Of a stretch of DNA of 8,335 bases, positions 1 to 6,191 are shown one piece after another. The notes under the pieces were generated by a model that worked only from the letters and a program-made list of their open reading frames with translations, was not told the origin of the DNA and made no database searches. Numbering within the stretch: position 1 is the stretch's first letter; every line of letters begins with the position of its first letter. Source of the DNA: an archaeon (GTDB lineage: Archaea; Iainarchaeota; Iainarchaeia; CSSED10-239); NCBI GenBank assembly GCA_029563035.1, contig JAKQTP010000052.1, forward strand, positions 1 to 8,335, read 5' to 3'. A program made the translations under genes and the position numbers.

Positions 1-612
1 AGTGAAGAATACCTTGAAAAAATTGGAAAAATGTTCGGAAAGGGATATGCCCGATGGTTAATTCTTAGAATGAAAGATAAATCATTAAAAGAAGAAGACA
101 TTTACAAATATATGAATTTCTTCAAATATTTCGAACAGGGTAGAAAATTGGGGTATTTTACCTATAATGATATTCTTAAATATAAAAATCCAGAACAATT
201 CAATCGTGAAGCTACCGCAGCCCACGAAAAGTTAATTGGTTTCCAAGGTGAAGAACTGGAGGATAATGAAAAAAATCTTGTTTCACCACAACAAATCCAA
301 ACATTGGAGAATGTTGGAATAAAATTTCTCGGATTAACCCCAGATGGATATCAATGTTTTAAGGTCCCAATGGGAGTTCAAGGAAATGAAAAAGCTTTTA
401 CAGCATATAAAAATATTCTAGCCCAATGTCAGGGACGAGATAAGGGGGCAAAAATTTCAATTTGCACAATGGCAGATATGGGAACCTTTGATTCGTATTT
501 AAAGGATGATGATTTTTATGTGTTTTTCAATATGAAAGATCCCAAATCACCATATCAATTTCATTATGCTTCGGACCAGTTTATGGATAAAAATGATACG
601 CCGGTAGCATAA
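1..612 (+). CDS. Phage-type protein of unknown function, 5' end missing
   Basis: The frame is open from the first base, so the gene starts upstream of the window; 203 residues are visible. An internal ATG at base 31 is in frame, but the codons before it (SEEYLEKIGK) read as normal protein, so I do not take it as the start. The N-terminal visible part is a helical, charged segment (about residues 10-75). The C-terminal part (about 100-203) carries the signature ICTMA, a short gap, YLKDDDFYVFFN, then PYQFHYASDQFMDKND. From memory this resembles a family common in large tailed phages and marine metagenomes (pattern W/ICTA, FxxY, LYxxxN, QFHF, QFMDxxD) with no known function; I cannot confirm it by search. 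It ends one base before the next start, so it is probably co-transcribed with the three paralogs that follow. Confidence 0.85.
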   Translation, partial: SEEYLEKIGKMFGKGYARWLILRMKDKSLKEEDIYKYMNFFKYFEQGRKLGYFTYNDILKYKNPEQFNREATAAHEKLIGFQGEELEDNEKNLVSPQQIQTLENVGIKFLGLTPDGYQCFKVPMGVQGNEKAFTAYKNILAQCQGRDKGAKISICTMADMGTFDSYLKDDDFYVFFNMKDPKSPYQFHYASDQFMDKNDTPVA

Positions 613-613
613 A

Positions 614-1369
614 GTGAAAAAACACCAACATATAAAAAACTTTTTCAAATTTATTAATGATAATGATGAACGAAAAATACCAATACAAATTAAATTGGAT
701 TTATTTCCTGAATATCTAGATGATGAAGAAAAAGACTATATTTTAACATCAGAAAAAATTTCATTTGAAAAACGAGCACGATATATAAATTATATTAATA
801 AAACAAATAGATGGGATTTTATTGCACCTTTTGGTTCTTTTTCACCAACAACCACCCTTGCCATTAGTAAAAACAATAACGTTTATTTTATTAATTTATC
901 CGGTGAGCAAGATGTTACCGGAATTGATAAATATAAGTTATTTCATACCGAATATTATTACCCAGCAATCCTACGTGGAGGAGAAGCGAGAGCCGCTTAT
1001 TTTAATGCCTTATTTGAAAAAAATATATTTAAATATATTTTCAAAATGGATGGTTTTTTCGGACCAAATGTGGCCGTGGCAATATTATATAATCCGAATG
1101 GATATAACAAAAACAATTATGGCGGACGAATTTTAATTAATCATAATGGAATAGCTGATGTTTCACAAGTTGATCTTTATGATATATTAAAACGTAACGC
1201 TTCAGAAAAAGACCTTGCAGCTTATTTTAACACATTAATCGGGCGTGATGATATATGGTATGTTTACAAAAAAAAGCATACAGACGAAATTGGTGATTAT
1301 TTCGATGCTACTACAATATATAACGAGAATATTCGTATTTATATGTCAGGAGAAGTTATTTATGTATGA
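614..1369 (+). CDS. Tandem paralog 1 of QHIKNFF-motif repeat protein family
   Basis: 251 residues from a GTG start one base after the previous stop; the start is supported because it places the conserved QHIKNFFKF peptide at the N-terminus as in both paralogs. I do not recognise the family. After an N-terminal helix and a linker (1-65) there are two copies of a roughly 70-residue unit, about 66-137 and 138-211. Each contains a PFG/GFFGP segment, a strand ending in an Asn-Gly or Ser-Gly-Glu turn (FINLSGEQDVTGID, LINHNGIADVSQVD) and a closing AAYFN(A/T)L motif. A half unit (214-251) ends with a similar strand (IYMSGEVIYV). Asn-Gly turns between strands recall WG-type beta repeats, but that is only a resemblance. 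No signal peptide, membrane helix or catalytic motif is seen. It overlaps the next gene by 4 nt (ATGA). Confidence 0.88.
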   Translation: MKKHQHIKNFFKFINDNDERKIPIQIKLDLFPEYLDDEEKDYILTSEKISFEKRARYINYINKTNRWDFIAPFGSFSPTTTLAISKNNNVYFINLSGEQDVTGIDKYKLFHTEYYYPAILRGGEARAAYFNALFEKNIFKYIFKMDGFFGPNVAVAILYNPNGYNKNNYGGRILINHNGIADVSQVDLYDILKRNASEKDLAAYFNTLIGRDDIWYVYKKKHTDEIGDYFDATTIYNENIRIYMSGEVIYV

Positions 1370-1980
1370 ATTTAAAAAACCAACATATAAAAAACTTTTT
1401 TAGGTTTCTTGAAAAAAAAGAAAATAGAAAAACAAAATTTGTTATTAAATATCGCATTATGCCCGAAGACATATCTGAAAAAGAAATGGATGTTTTTAAA
1501 CATCATATTTCACCGGAAAAAAGGGCGGGATTATTCAATGGTATATTTAAAAAAATTTGGTATAGTTATGTTTTACCTTTTGATATTGTAGCACCATCTT
1601 TAGCTTTAGCCACACAACTGGATAAATTTTTACTTATAAATCAATATGGTGAACCGAATGTGACCGGAATTGATTTAAAAAAACTTAGACAAAATGTTAT
1701 TAATGATGAAATTCCTATTGGATATTTAGAGGGTTATTTAAATTCAGTACAGGAAAGATTTTTGTATTATAATTTGGATCGTAAATCTTTATCCTTTCTT
1801 CCGGAAAATTTATTTCTTATAACAGTAAGTTTATCATTAAATCTAATGATAATTGTTAATGAGAACGGAATGCCGACTACAAGTGGTGTTACCAAAAAAA
1901 TAAAAAAACAAATAGAAGATATTCAGCCTGACGCATATGAAAATACAATAAATGTTATGATACGTTTTAAAATGATTTAA
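1366..1980 (+). CDS. Tandem paralog 2 of QHIKNFF-motif repeat protein family (shorter)
   Basis: 204 residues, ATG start overlapping the previous stop codon (ATGA), which implies translational coupling. The N-terminus QHIKNFFRFLEKKE is almost the same as in the next gene, also at the DNA level. The first repeat unit is clear (about 66-130: VLPFDIV, LLINQYGEPNVTGID, GYLEGYLNS). A second, more diverged unit follows (about 140-198: IIVNENGMPTTSGV). The C-terminal half unit present in the other two copies is absent, so this copy is about 45 residues shorter, whether by truncation or divergence. No function can be assigned. It is most likely part of the same operon as the upstream and downstream paralogs. 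Confidence 0.86.
   Translation: MNLKNQHIKNFFRFLEKKENRKTKFVIKYRIMPEDISEKEMDVFKHHISPEKRAGLFNGIFKKIWYSYVLPFDIVAPSLALATQLDKFLLINQYGEPNVTGIDLKKLRQNVINDEIPIGYLEGYLNSVQERFLYYNLDRKSLSFLPENLFLITVSLSLNLMIIVNENGMPTTSGVTKKIKKQIEDIQPDAYENTINVMIRFKMI
1381..1423 (+). repeat. 43-nt direct repeat, copy A (start of paralog 2)
   Basis: A stretch beginning CAACATATAAAAAAC encodes QHIKNFFRFLEKKE-type sequence and is identical, base for base, to 2005-2047. Only its first 20 bases are kept at 626-645 in paralog 1. Identity at synonymous positions contrasts with strong divergence of the rest of the two genes. Confidence 0.85.
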
Positions 1981-1989
1981 AATTAAAAA

Positions 1990-2736
1990 TTGAAAACTAA
2001 TAATCAACATATAAAAAACTTTTTTAGGTTTCTTGAAAAAAAAGAAAGTAGAAATATACCAGATATTACAATATTCATGTTATTTCCTGAAATGATTAAT
2101 GATGATATTTGGAATTGTTTATTTTATAGTGATAAAGATACGTGTATAGATTTAAGAACAAGATACATTAATAAAATAAGTGGTTTGTTTTTTGATATGA
2201 TTTTACCATTTAATGTGATTTCAAAACATCACGCATTGGCGTATGATTATGATGAAATGGAATTTTATACCGGTTATATTATAAATAAAAAGGGTGAAGT
2301 AAGTGTCAAAGGATTAGATATCAATAAATTTTATGGTGGTTATATTCCAAATTTACAATATATCGTCGCAGCATATGTAAATACATTGAACTGGACAAGA
2401 TATGACTATATTAAGTATGGTGTTGCGACATTAATCCCAAAAAATATTTTACCCCATCACGCTAGTGCGATTCCTAAAGGCGAGGATGAATTTTATTCAG
2501 TTATTGTTGATTTAAAAACGGGATTAAAAGAAACATCATCTTTTGATTTAAAAACTATAGAAAAACTAGTCGATGCCGGATATGGTGCGGCGTATTTTAA
2601 TGGTATAGTCGTCGGAAATCTTTATTCCGGAATTAGTTTTTATGACGATACCAAAAAAACACTAGTCGGAAAATCACTTGACGGTAAAAAAGTATTGATT
2701 GATACTGAAGGAAATCTTATTAAAATATTAAATTAA
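1990..2736 (+). CDS. Tandem paralog 3 of QHIKNFF-motif repeat protein family
   Basis: 248 residues from a TTG start nine bases after the previous stop. No ATG lies upstream in frame, and the TTG places QHIKNFFRFLEKKE at the same distance from the N-terminus as in paralog 2, which decides the start. Repeat unit 1 spans about 66-134 (ILPFNVI, YIINKKGEVSVKGLD, AAYVNTL). Unit 2 spans about 142-207 (SVIVDLKTGLKETSSFD, AAYFNGI), and a final half unit (213-248) ends in VLIDTEGNLIKIL. Outside the N-terminal peptide the paralogs share only scattered residues, so the duplications are old or the bodies evolve quickly. Function unknown. It is followed by a promoter, so this is probably the last gene of the first transcription unit. 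Confidence 0.87.
   Translation: MKTNNQHIKNFFRFLEKKESRNIPDITIFMLFPEMINDDIWNCLFYSDKDTCIDLRTRYINKISGLFFDMILPFNVISKHHALAYDYDEMEFYTGYIINKKGEVSVKGLDINKFYGGYIPNLQYIVAAYVNTLNWTRYDYIKYGVATLIPKNILPHHASAIPKGEDEFYSVIVDLKTGLKETSSFDLKTIEKLVDAGYGAAYFNGIVVGNLYSGISFYDDTKKTLVGKSLDGKKVLIDTEGNLIKILN
2005..2047 (+). repeat. 43-nt direct repeat, copy B (start of paralog 3)
   Basis: Second copy of the repeat at 1381-1423, 624 nt downstream and in the same codon frame of the next paralog. Recombination between the copies would fuse paralogs 2 and 3 precisely, removing one gene length. Confidence 0.85.
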
Positions 2737-2751
2737 AATCTTTTCGAAAAA

Positions 2752-2783
2752 TTTGTTTTTTTCATTTTTTTGTAATATCTTTG
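2752..2783 (+). promoter_or_regulatory. Bacteroidota-type promoter (TTTG - 20 nt - TATCTTTG)
   Basis: TTTG at 2752-2755 and TATCTTTG at 2776-2783 match the known Bacteroidota -33/-7 consensus (TTTG, TAnnTTTG) with a 20-nt spacer. Transcription would start near 2788-2792, giving a 5' leader of only about 15 A-rich bases before the ATG at 2806. It lies in the only substantial gap (69 nt) between the two gene groups and probably drives the small-gene series downstream, perhaps as far as the nuclease, since no other matching promoter is visible before 7932. Confidence 0.72.
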
Positions 2784-2806
2784 TTGTGAACAAAAAAATT
2801 ACAAAA
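2768..2806 (+). promoter_or_regulatory. 39-nt dyad over -7 box and start codon; candidate operator
   Basis: Centred on 2787, the sequence is a near-palindrome: outer arms TTTTGTAAT (2768-2776) and ATTACAAAA (2798-2806), inner arms TTTGTT (2780-2785) and AACAAA (2789-2794). In total 16 of 18 opposing positions pair, leaving out the GTG centre. It covers the -7 box, the predicted start site and the first base of the start codon. Because the left arm lies upstream of the predicted transcript, an RNA hairpin is unlikely, and a dimeric repressor site is the natural reading. No candidate regulator is identified in the window. Confidence 0.55.
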
Positions 2807-3150
2807 TGGAAGTAAAACTTAACAAATTAATTGATAGTCTTATACATACCACAAAACTTGGCCAGTGTAAATGGGAACGTGATTCATGCGGCGATTATAA
2901 TTTAACACTCAAACACGTCGTAATATCTTTAAAATACACACCAAAACAAGGTTTAGTCAACAATGTTATATCTTTAGTCTTACGTGATCGTCTTAACATT
3001 GATATAAAATATGCCAGTATTGTAAAAGAAGACGATGATAATAAAAACAATCTCAGTAAATTATATACACTTGTGGTTGCAGACTATAACAATTTCATAG
3101 AAGATGTTATTCAAGAAACATTAAATGAAATTGGATTTATTGAGTCGTGA
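2806..3150 (+). CDS. Small unknown protein, LIxxTxxGxxxW type, copy 1
   Basis: 114 residues, ATG start with an A-rich leader (ATTACAAA), first gene after the promoter. The N-terminus LNKLIDSLIHTTKLGQCKWE is a helix followed by a Lys-Trp motif, then short strands (YNLTLKHVVISLKY, VISLVLRD) and a C-terminal helix (LYTLVVADYNNFIEDVIQETLNEI). The following gene has the same layout (LIEKT, W, LSLKNGILYM, LYDLVEKQT), so the two are paralogs. I recall similar short proteins (LIEKTxxGxIxW, then LYxLV) in Bacteroidota genomes and phages, with no established function. The protein looks soluble, with no membrane segment, signal peptide or metal motif. Confidence 0.82.
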   Translation: MEVKLNKLIDSLIHTTKLGQCKWERDSCGDYNLTLKHVVISLKYTPKQGLVNNVISLVLRDRLNIDIKYASIVKEDDDNKNNLSKLYTLVVADYNNFIEDVIQETLNEIGFIES

Positions 3151-3171
3151 TTAAAAACAAAAAATAATAAT

Positions 3172-3534
3172 ATGATTACTGAAAAAATAATCGACAAACT
3201 CATAGAAAAAACAAGAAATAATCAATACATTTGGTATTATATTCCTTGTGAAAAGAAATTTCGACTCTCTTTGAAAAATGGTATATTATATATGTCTTCT
3301 CGTTTAATTGATTCGTTAGAAAACACAAAATTCAATCATATATTACAAATTGAAATAGTACAAATTAAGTTAGAAATATATAATAACAATTATAAGCCTG
3401 AAAAACTTATAGATGTAATAAAAGCCAAACATGAAAATTCTAACCTTAATATTTTATATGATCTTGTAGAAAAACAAACACAAAAATATATTGATGAAGA
3501 ACTTCAAAAAATACAAAATGAAATCGATGAATAA
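3172..3534 (+). CDS. Small unknown protein, LIxxTxxGxxxW type, copy 2
   Basis: 120 residues from an ATG 21 bases after the previous stop, behind an A-rich leader. The order of elements follows the upstream gene: helix IIDKLIEKTRNNQYIW, strands FRLSLKNGILYMSS and HILQIEIVQIKLEIY, and a C-terminal helix NILYDLVEKQTQKYIDEELQ. The C-terminus is strongly acidic and helical and may form a short coiled coil. Sequence identity with copy 1 is low except for the N-terminal LIxxT and the C-terminal LYxLV, so the duplication is old. Function unknown. The end overlaps the start of the next gene by 17 nt. Confidence 0.82.
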   Translation: MITEKIIDKLIEKTRNNQYIWYYIPCEKKFRLSLKNGILYMSSRLIDSLENTKFNHILQIEIVQIKLEIYNNNYKPEKLIDVIKAKHENSNLNILYDLVEKQTQKYIDEELQKIQNEIDE

Positions 3535-3778
3535 ATTTTTTTTTCAGAACAAAAGAAACACGAGAAGTTTGTTAATTTGGTTATCTTTTATTGTACTAAT
3601 ATCAGGTATTATATTAATACTTTATCCTATAATAAGTGAAATTAAATCTTTTGTCGCTCTATTTTTCTTGGGTTTTGGTGCCGGATTCTTTGGTGCTAAA
3701 ATTTACTTTCCTTTACTATATAAATTAAAAAGAAAAAAACGTCAAAAGAATTTTATAGATAGTATTAATAAAAATTAA
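3518..3778 (+). CDS. Small two-helix membrane protein
   Basis: 86 residues from the ATG at 3518, preferred because it has an A-rich leader (AAAATACAAA) like other starts here. ATGs at 3491 and 3527 are alternatives (95 or 83 residues). Two hydrophobic segments, about 18-38 (LLIWLSFIVLISGIILILYP) and 44-64 (with the glycine-rich GFGAGFFGAK), are joined by a short loop. Both ends are basic (KRNTR before the first; KLKRKKRQK after the second), which predicts both termini inside the cytoplasm. The hairpin topology is compatible with a holin-like or accessory membrane protein, but nothing specific supports holin function and no lysin gene is adjacent. Unknown function. Confidence 0.75.
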   Translation: MKSMNKFFFQNKRNTRSLLIWLSFIVLISGIILILYPIISEIKSFVALFFLGFGAGFFGAKIYFPLLYKLKRKKRQKNFIDSINKN

Positions 3779-3782
3779 AATC

Positions 3783-4490
3783 ATGAGAAAAATTTTTGTT
3801 ACTTATGAATTGGCGGAAAAATTAAAAGTTATTGGTTTTAACGAATCATGCATTTTCAGTTATGACAAAGATAAACAACCGAGACATAATCTATTTTATT
3901 CCGAGGGTTTATTATCACTTGATTGGTCTAAAGATAGCCCAAATTTATTAGCCCCATTATGGGAACAAGTTGCTACTTGGCTCAGAAATGAATATCAAAT
4001 CACAGTGATTGTTGGATTTTCATTAAAATTAAAAAAATGGGACGCACATTCAAGTGACTTAAAATTATATGGTATTGAATATATCAAACAATATATGTGG
4101 AAGGAATTATATGACCAGCCAAAATTCGACACATATGAAGAAGCCCTAGAATACGGAATTACAGAATGTATAAATAAAATCTGGAAAAAATATACATATA
4201 TACCCGATCCAACTAGTAACACATCCGATATAACCAAGTCAAAAATGTTTGAATTTATTAAAAAATCAACACCAGATCTTGTCTCTGTTATAGATATGAA
4301 ACTAATTGGTTTTGGTGAAAGTAGTGAGGAAATAAATAGTCATTATCTGGTTAAATGTATTGTCGATGGTATCGATTTTACAAATCCATTCGAAAATCGT
4401 GACTTACAGTCAATCGAAAGAACTTGCCGGGTCGATGCTTTAACATTTCAAAACTGGTTAAAAAACGAATTAACAATTAAATGGATTTAA
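3783..4490 (+). CDS. Two-domain protein, phage-type N-terminal domain
   Basis: 235 residues, ATG start 4 bases after the previous stop. Residues 1-138 follow a pattern I associate with short proteins of Bacteroidota phages and prophages: an N-terminal TYELAEKLKVIGFNESC helix, APLWEQVATWLRNEYQI in the middle, and a closing YEEALEYGITECI helix. Function is unknown, and the recall is not backed by a search. Usually such proteins end about there. This one continues after a polar linker (140-152) with a second segment (153-235) containing FEFIKKSTPDLVSVI, a strand region HYLVKCIVDGIDF and a C-terminal helix ALTFQNWLKNELTI. That segment is either a fused second domain or an unusual extension. No catalytic motif is visible. 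Confidence 0.82.
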   Translation: MRKIFVTYELAEKLKVIGFNESCIFSYDKDKQPRHNLFYSEGLLSLDWSKDSPNLLAPLWEQVATWLRNEYQITVIVGFSLKLKKWDAHSSDLKLYGIEYIKQYMWKELYDQPKFDTYEEALEYGITECINKIWKKYTYIPDPTSNTSDITKSKMFEFIKKSTPDLVSVIDMKLIGFGESSEEINSHYLVKCIVDGIDFTNPFENRDLQSIERTCRVDALTFQNWLKNELTIKWI

Positions 4491-4491
4491 A

Positions 4492-4662
4492 ATGTGGAGA
4501 AAAATATTATTCGTTTTATTAATACCCGTATTTGTTGTGTTTTATTTTTTGTGGACAATTTTATCACCAATATTTTTATTAATCTTTAACTGGAATTATA
4601 TAGATTTTTTCTATTTTGTTTTAAAAAAATATCTTAATTTAATTAATGTAACAATCGAATAA
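4492..4662 (+). CDS. 56-residue hydrophobic membrane peptide
   Basis: ATG one base after the previous stop, ending TAA at 4660-4662; 56 residues. A long hydrophobic segment (residues 5-32: ILFVLLIPVFVVFYFLWTIL, then SPIFLLIF) is followed by an aromatic-rich amphipathic part (NWNYIDFFYF) and a basic KKYLNL tail. The MWRK start gives an N-terminal positive charge. The gene fills the gap between its neighbours exactly, which argues that it is real despite its size. It could be a small membrane effector or an inhibitor-type peptide, but no family is recognised. Confidence 0.62.
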   Translation: MWRKILFVLLIPVFVVFYFLWTILSPIFLLIFNWNYIDFFYFVLKKYLNLINVTIE

Positions 4663-4680
4663 AATATATTAAAGATATTA

Positions 4681-5166
4681 ATGAATAAAGAAGAAATAAA
4701 AATAGGTAATGAAAAAATAGCCAATTTCTTGGGGTGGTATCAAGACGAATCAGAAAGTATAAATTTATATTTTCAAAAAACAGACACAACAAAAAAATGT
4801 GTGTTTGATATTTTATCATCACCAACTCATGATTTACCATTTCATAGAGACTGGCATTATATATTTCGAGCTGTGGAAAAAATTGAAAATATGGGATTTA
4901 GCGTTACCACAACAAACAATAATCACGATGGTGAAATTATGTTAGAAAAGGTAGATATTGGTTATGAAATGGACAGTGATTTTTATACTCAAATATCAGG
5001 ACAAATTAACGAACCCAATAGAGGTGTCCGGTCTTTTCGAATAGAAAGAGTTGATTTTGGAAACAGACTTGAAGCTCTTTGGAAAACAATTGTCACATTC
5101 CTCAATTATTATCAAGATGATAGTGTTAGATATGTTACAATAACAATTAATCAATATTTTGAATAA
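4681..5166 (+). CDS. Phage-type protein with LPFHRDWxxxxxxVEKIE motif
   Basis: 161 residues, ATG start behind an AT-rich leader (AAAGATATTA). The N-terminus reads IGNEKIANFLGWYQDES. The central motif LPFHRDWHYIFRAVEKIE (52-69) is followed by a short strand, and near the C-terminus comes RLEALWKTIVTFLNYY (129-144). This order (IAxFMG, then YHxxWDWLMPVVEKIE, then KIEAVYKAVVEFIxWYN) is one I know from many short hypothetical proteins in Bacteroidota, especially Flavobacteria, and their phages. The function is not established, and the assignment is from memory. The segment between the motifs (75-118) is longer than in the copies I recall. Its stop shares one base with the next start (TAATG), so translation is probably coupled. 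Confidence 0.84.
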   Translation: MNKEEIKIGNEKIANFLGWYQDESESINLYFQKTDTTKKCVFDILSSPTHDLPFHRDWHYIFRAVEKIENMGFSVTTTNNNHDGEIMLEKVDIGYEMDSDFYTQISGQINEPNRGVRSFRIERVDFGNRLEALWKTIVTFLNYYQDDSVRYVTITINQYFE

Positions 5167-5594
5167 TGAAATATCCACTTAAATTCAAAGACATTGGTTT
5201 GTCATCACATGTATATCTGTCTCAAGAAAAAGGTCTGGAATACATAAAAAAATGGATGACCATTACAATGAATAAAATTTATGAACAACAAGGACAATTG
5301 GATTATTTCTTGTTCTTTATCAACGATAAATTACAAATACATCTTGAAATTATACCACCTCAACAACTTTCCACACCTGAAGGTAAAGAAGAAATAAGAA
5401 AAAAAATAAAAATAATTTGTTCTTATCAAAATGTCATCGCCGGCGGAATAAATGATTTTTTAAATTATAACAAGAAAAATAAAAATAAACAACCTGTTAT
5501 TATATCAATATTTTCGACTGCAACCAAAACCACCTTGGGTAACACACTCAATGATACTACAATTAATAAAATGTTTTCAAGTTTATTTGAATAG
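5166..5594 (+). CDS. TPEGK-motif protein, copy 1
   Basis: 142 residues; the ATG overlaps the previous TAA by one base. An amphipathic helix (EKGLEYIKKWMTITMNKIYEQ) is followed by a strand (YFLFFIND), then IHLEIIPPQQLSTPEGKEEI (58-77), NVIAGGIND (89-97), a Lys/Asn-rich linker and a final strand VIISIFST. The following gene has the same order of elements, so the two are tandem paralogs. I recall a similar layout (VSFILTDD, P-LSTPEGKD, AVAFxSEAW, EVLMxxFE, then GRFxNL) in hypothetical proteins of bacteria and phages, function unknown. Compared with copy 2, about 16 residues after the IFST strand are missing, and the C-terminal KFSNFFE reads KMFSSLFE. Confidence 0.83.
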   Translation: MKYPLKFKDIGLSSHVYLSQEKGLEYIKKWMTITMNKIYEQQGQLDYFLFFINDKLQIHLEIIPPQQLSTPEGKEEIRKKIKIICSYQNVIAGGINDFLNYNKKNKNKQPVIISIFSTATKTTLGNTLNDTTINKMFSSLFE

Positions 5595-5618
5595 TGATAA
5601 TTGAAAAATATATAAGAC

Positions 5619-6146
5619 ATGAATGAAATTCCAGATCTCGAAAATTTAAGACAAGAATTACTTACTTTTCCAACAACAGAAGATGCGTTGAATTATTTGA
5701 AAAAGAAACTAATTTGCACCATCACGTCATTCTTTAAAAAACATGGTCCATTACCTTCAATGGTGTTTTTCGTCACTAGTGACTTATATCCGGAATTTAT
5801 ATTGATTCCCAGCATTGGACTTGAAACACCTGAAGGTAAAACAGCATTAAAATATACAATATTAGATATGTGTAAAGACCCAAAAATCATTGCTGCAGGA
5901 ATGATTGTTAATGGTAGTGCGAAAATATTAAAGAATGAAAAAAATGATGAGACACAAAAAAATGATTTTGAAGATACACAAGATATAATCATGTTAATTT
6001 TTTCAACACCAAGTAATGAAGAAGCAATTACATATTATGTTAATTCTGAAACCAAAACTATTTTGGGAAAAACATCATTTACCAACGTTCAATGTGGTGG
6101 AAAATTTTCAAATTTTTTTGAATTGAGAAAAGCAACTATGAATTAA
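5619..6146 (+). CDS. TPEGK-motif protein, copy 2
   Basis: 175 residues, ATG start 24 bases after the previous stop. It shares with the upstream gene the helix DALNYLKKKLICTITSFFKK, the strand SMVFFVTSD (47-55), ILIPSIGLETPEGKTAL (61-77), IIAAGMIVNGSA (90-101), the strand IIMLIFSTP (123-131) and the C-terminal KFSNFFE (162-168). A charged linker (104-121, rich in K, N, E, D) separates the two halves. This copy keeps the full strand pair after IFSTP (AITYYVNSETKTILGKTS) and so looks like the more complete member. No catalytic motif, signal peptide or membrane helix. Function unknown; probably soluble. Confidence 0.84.
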   Translation: MNEIPDLENLRQELLTFPTTEDALNYLKKKLICTITSFFKKHGPLPSMVFFVTSDLYPEFILIPSIGLETPEGKTALKYTILDMCKDPKIIAAGMIVNGSAKILKNEKNDETQKNDFEDTQDIIMLIFSTPSNEEAITYYVNSETKTILGKTSFTNVQCGGKFSNFFELRKATMN

Positions 6147-6191
6147 AAAAAATATATTAAACACAAACAATGTTTAAAAAATTTAAAAATA

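Noticed and set aside
822..1136. Alternative + frame inside paralog 1 (104 codons), and a 60-codon frame at 1409-1591 inside paralog 2
   Set aside because: The paralog frames are supported by conserved motifs across three copies; these overlapping frames are not conserved between copies.
2741..2750. TTTTCGAAAA palindrome after paralog 3 as a terminator
   Set aside because: Only A/T pairs apart from the central CG, and there is no room for a loop in a stable stem; the following T-rich stretch is interrupted and already belongs to the promoter region.
3995..5992. Minus-strand frames of 60-99 codons at 3995-4237, 4643-4840, 4996-5178 and 5693-5992
   Set aside because: All lie opposite well-supported + strand genes, are Phe/Ile/Ser-rich as expected for the antisense of AT-rich coding DNA, and lack plausible starts or promoters.
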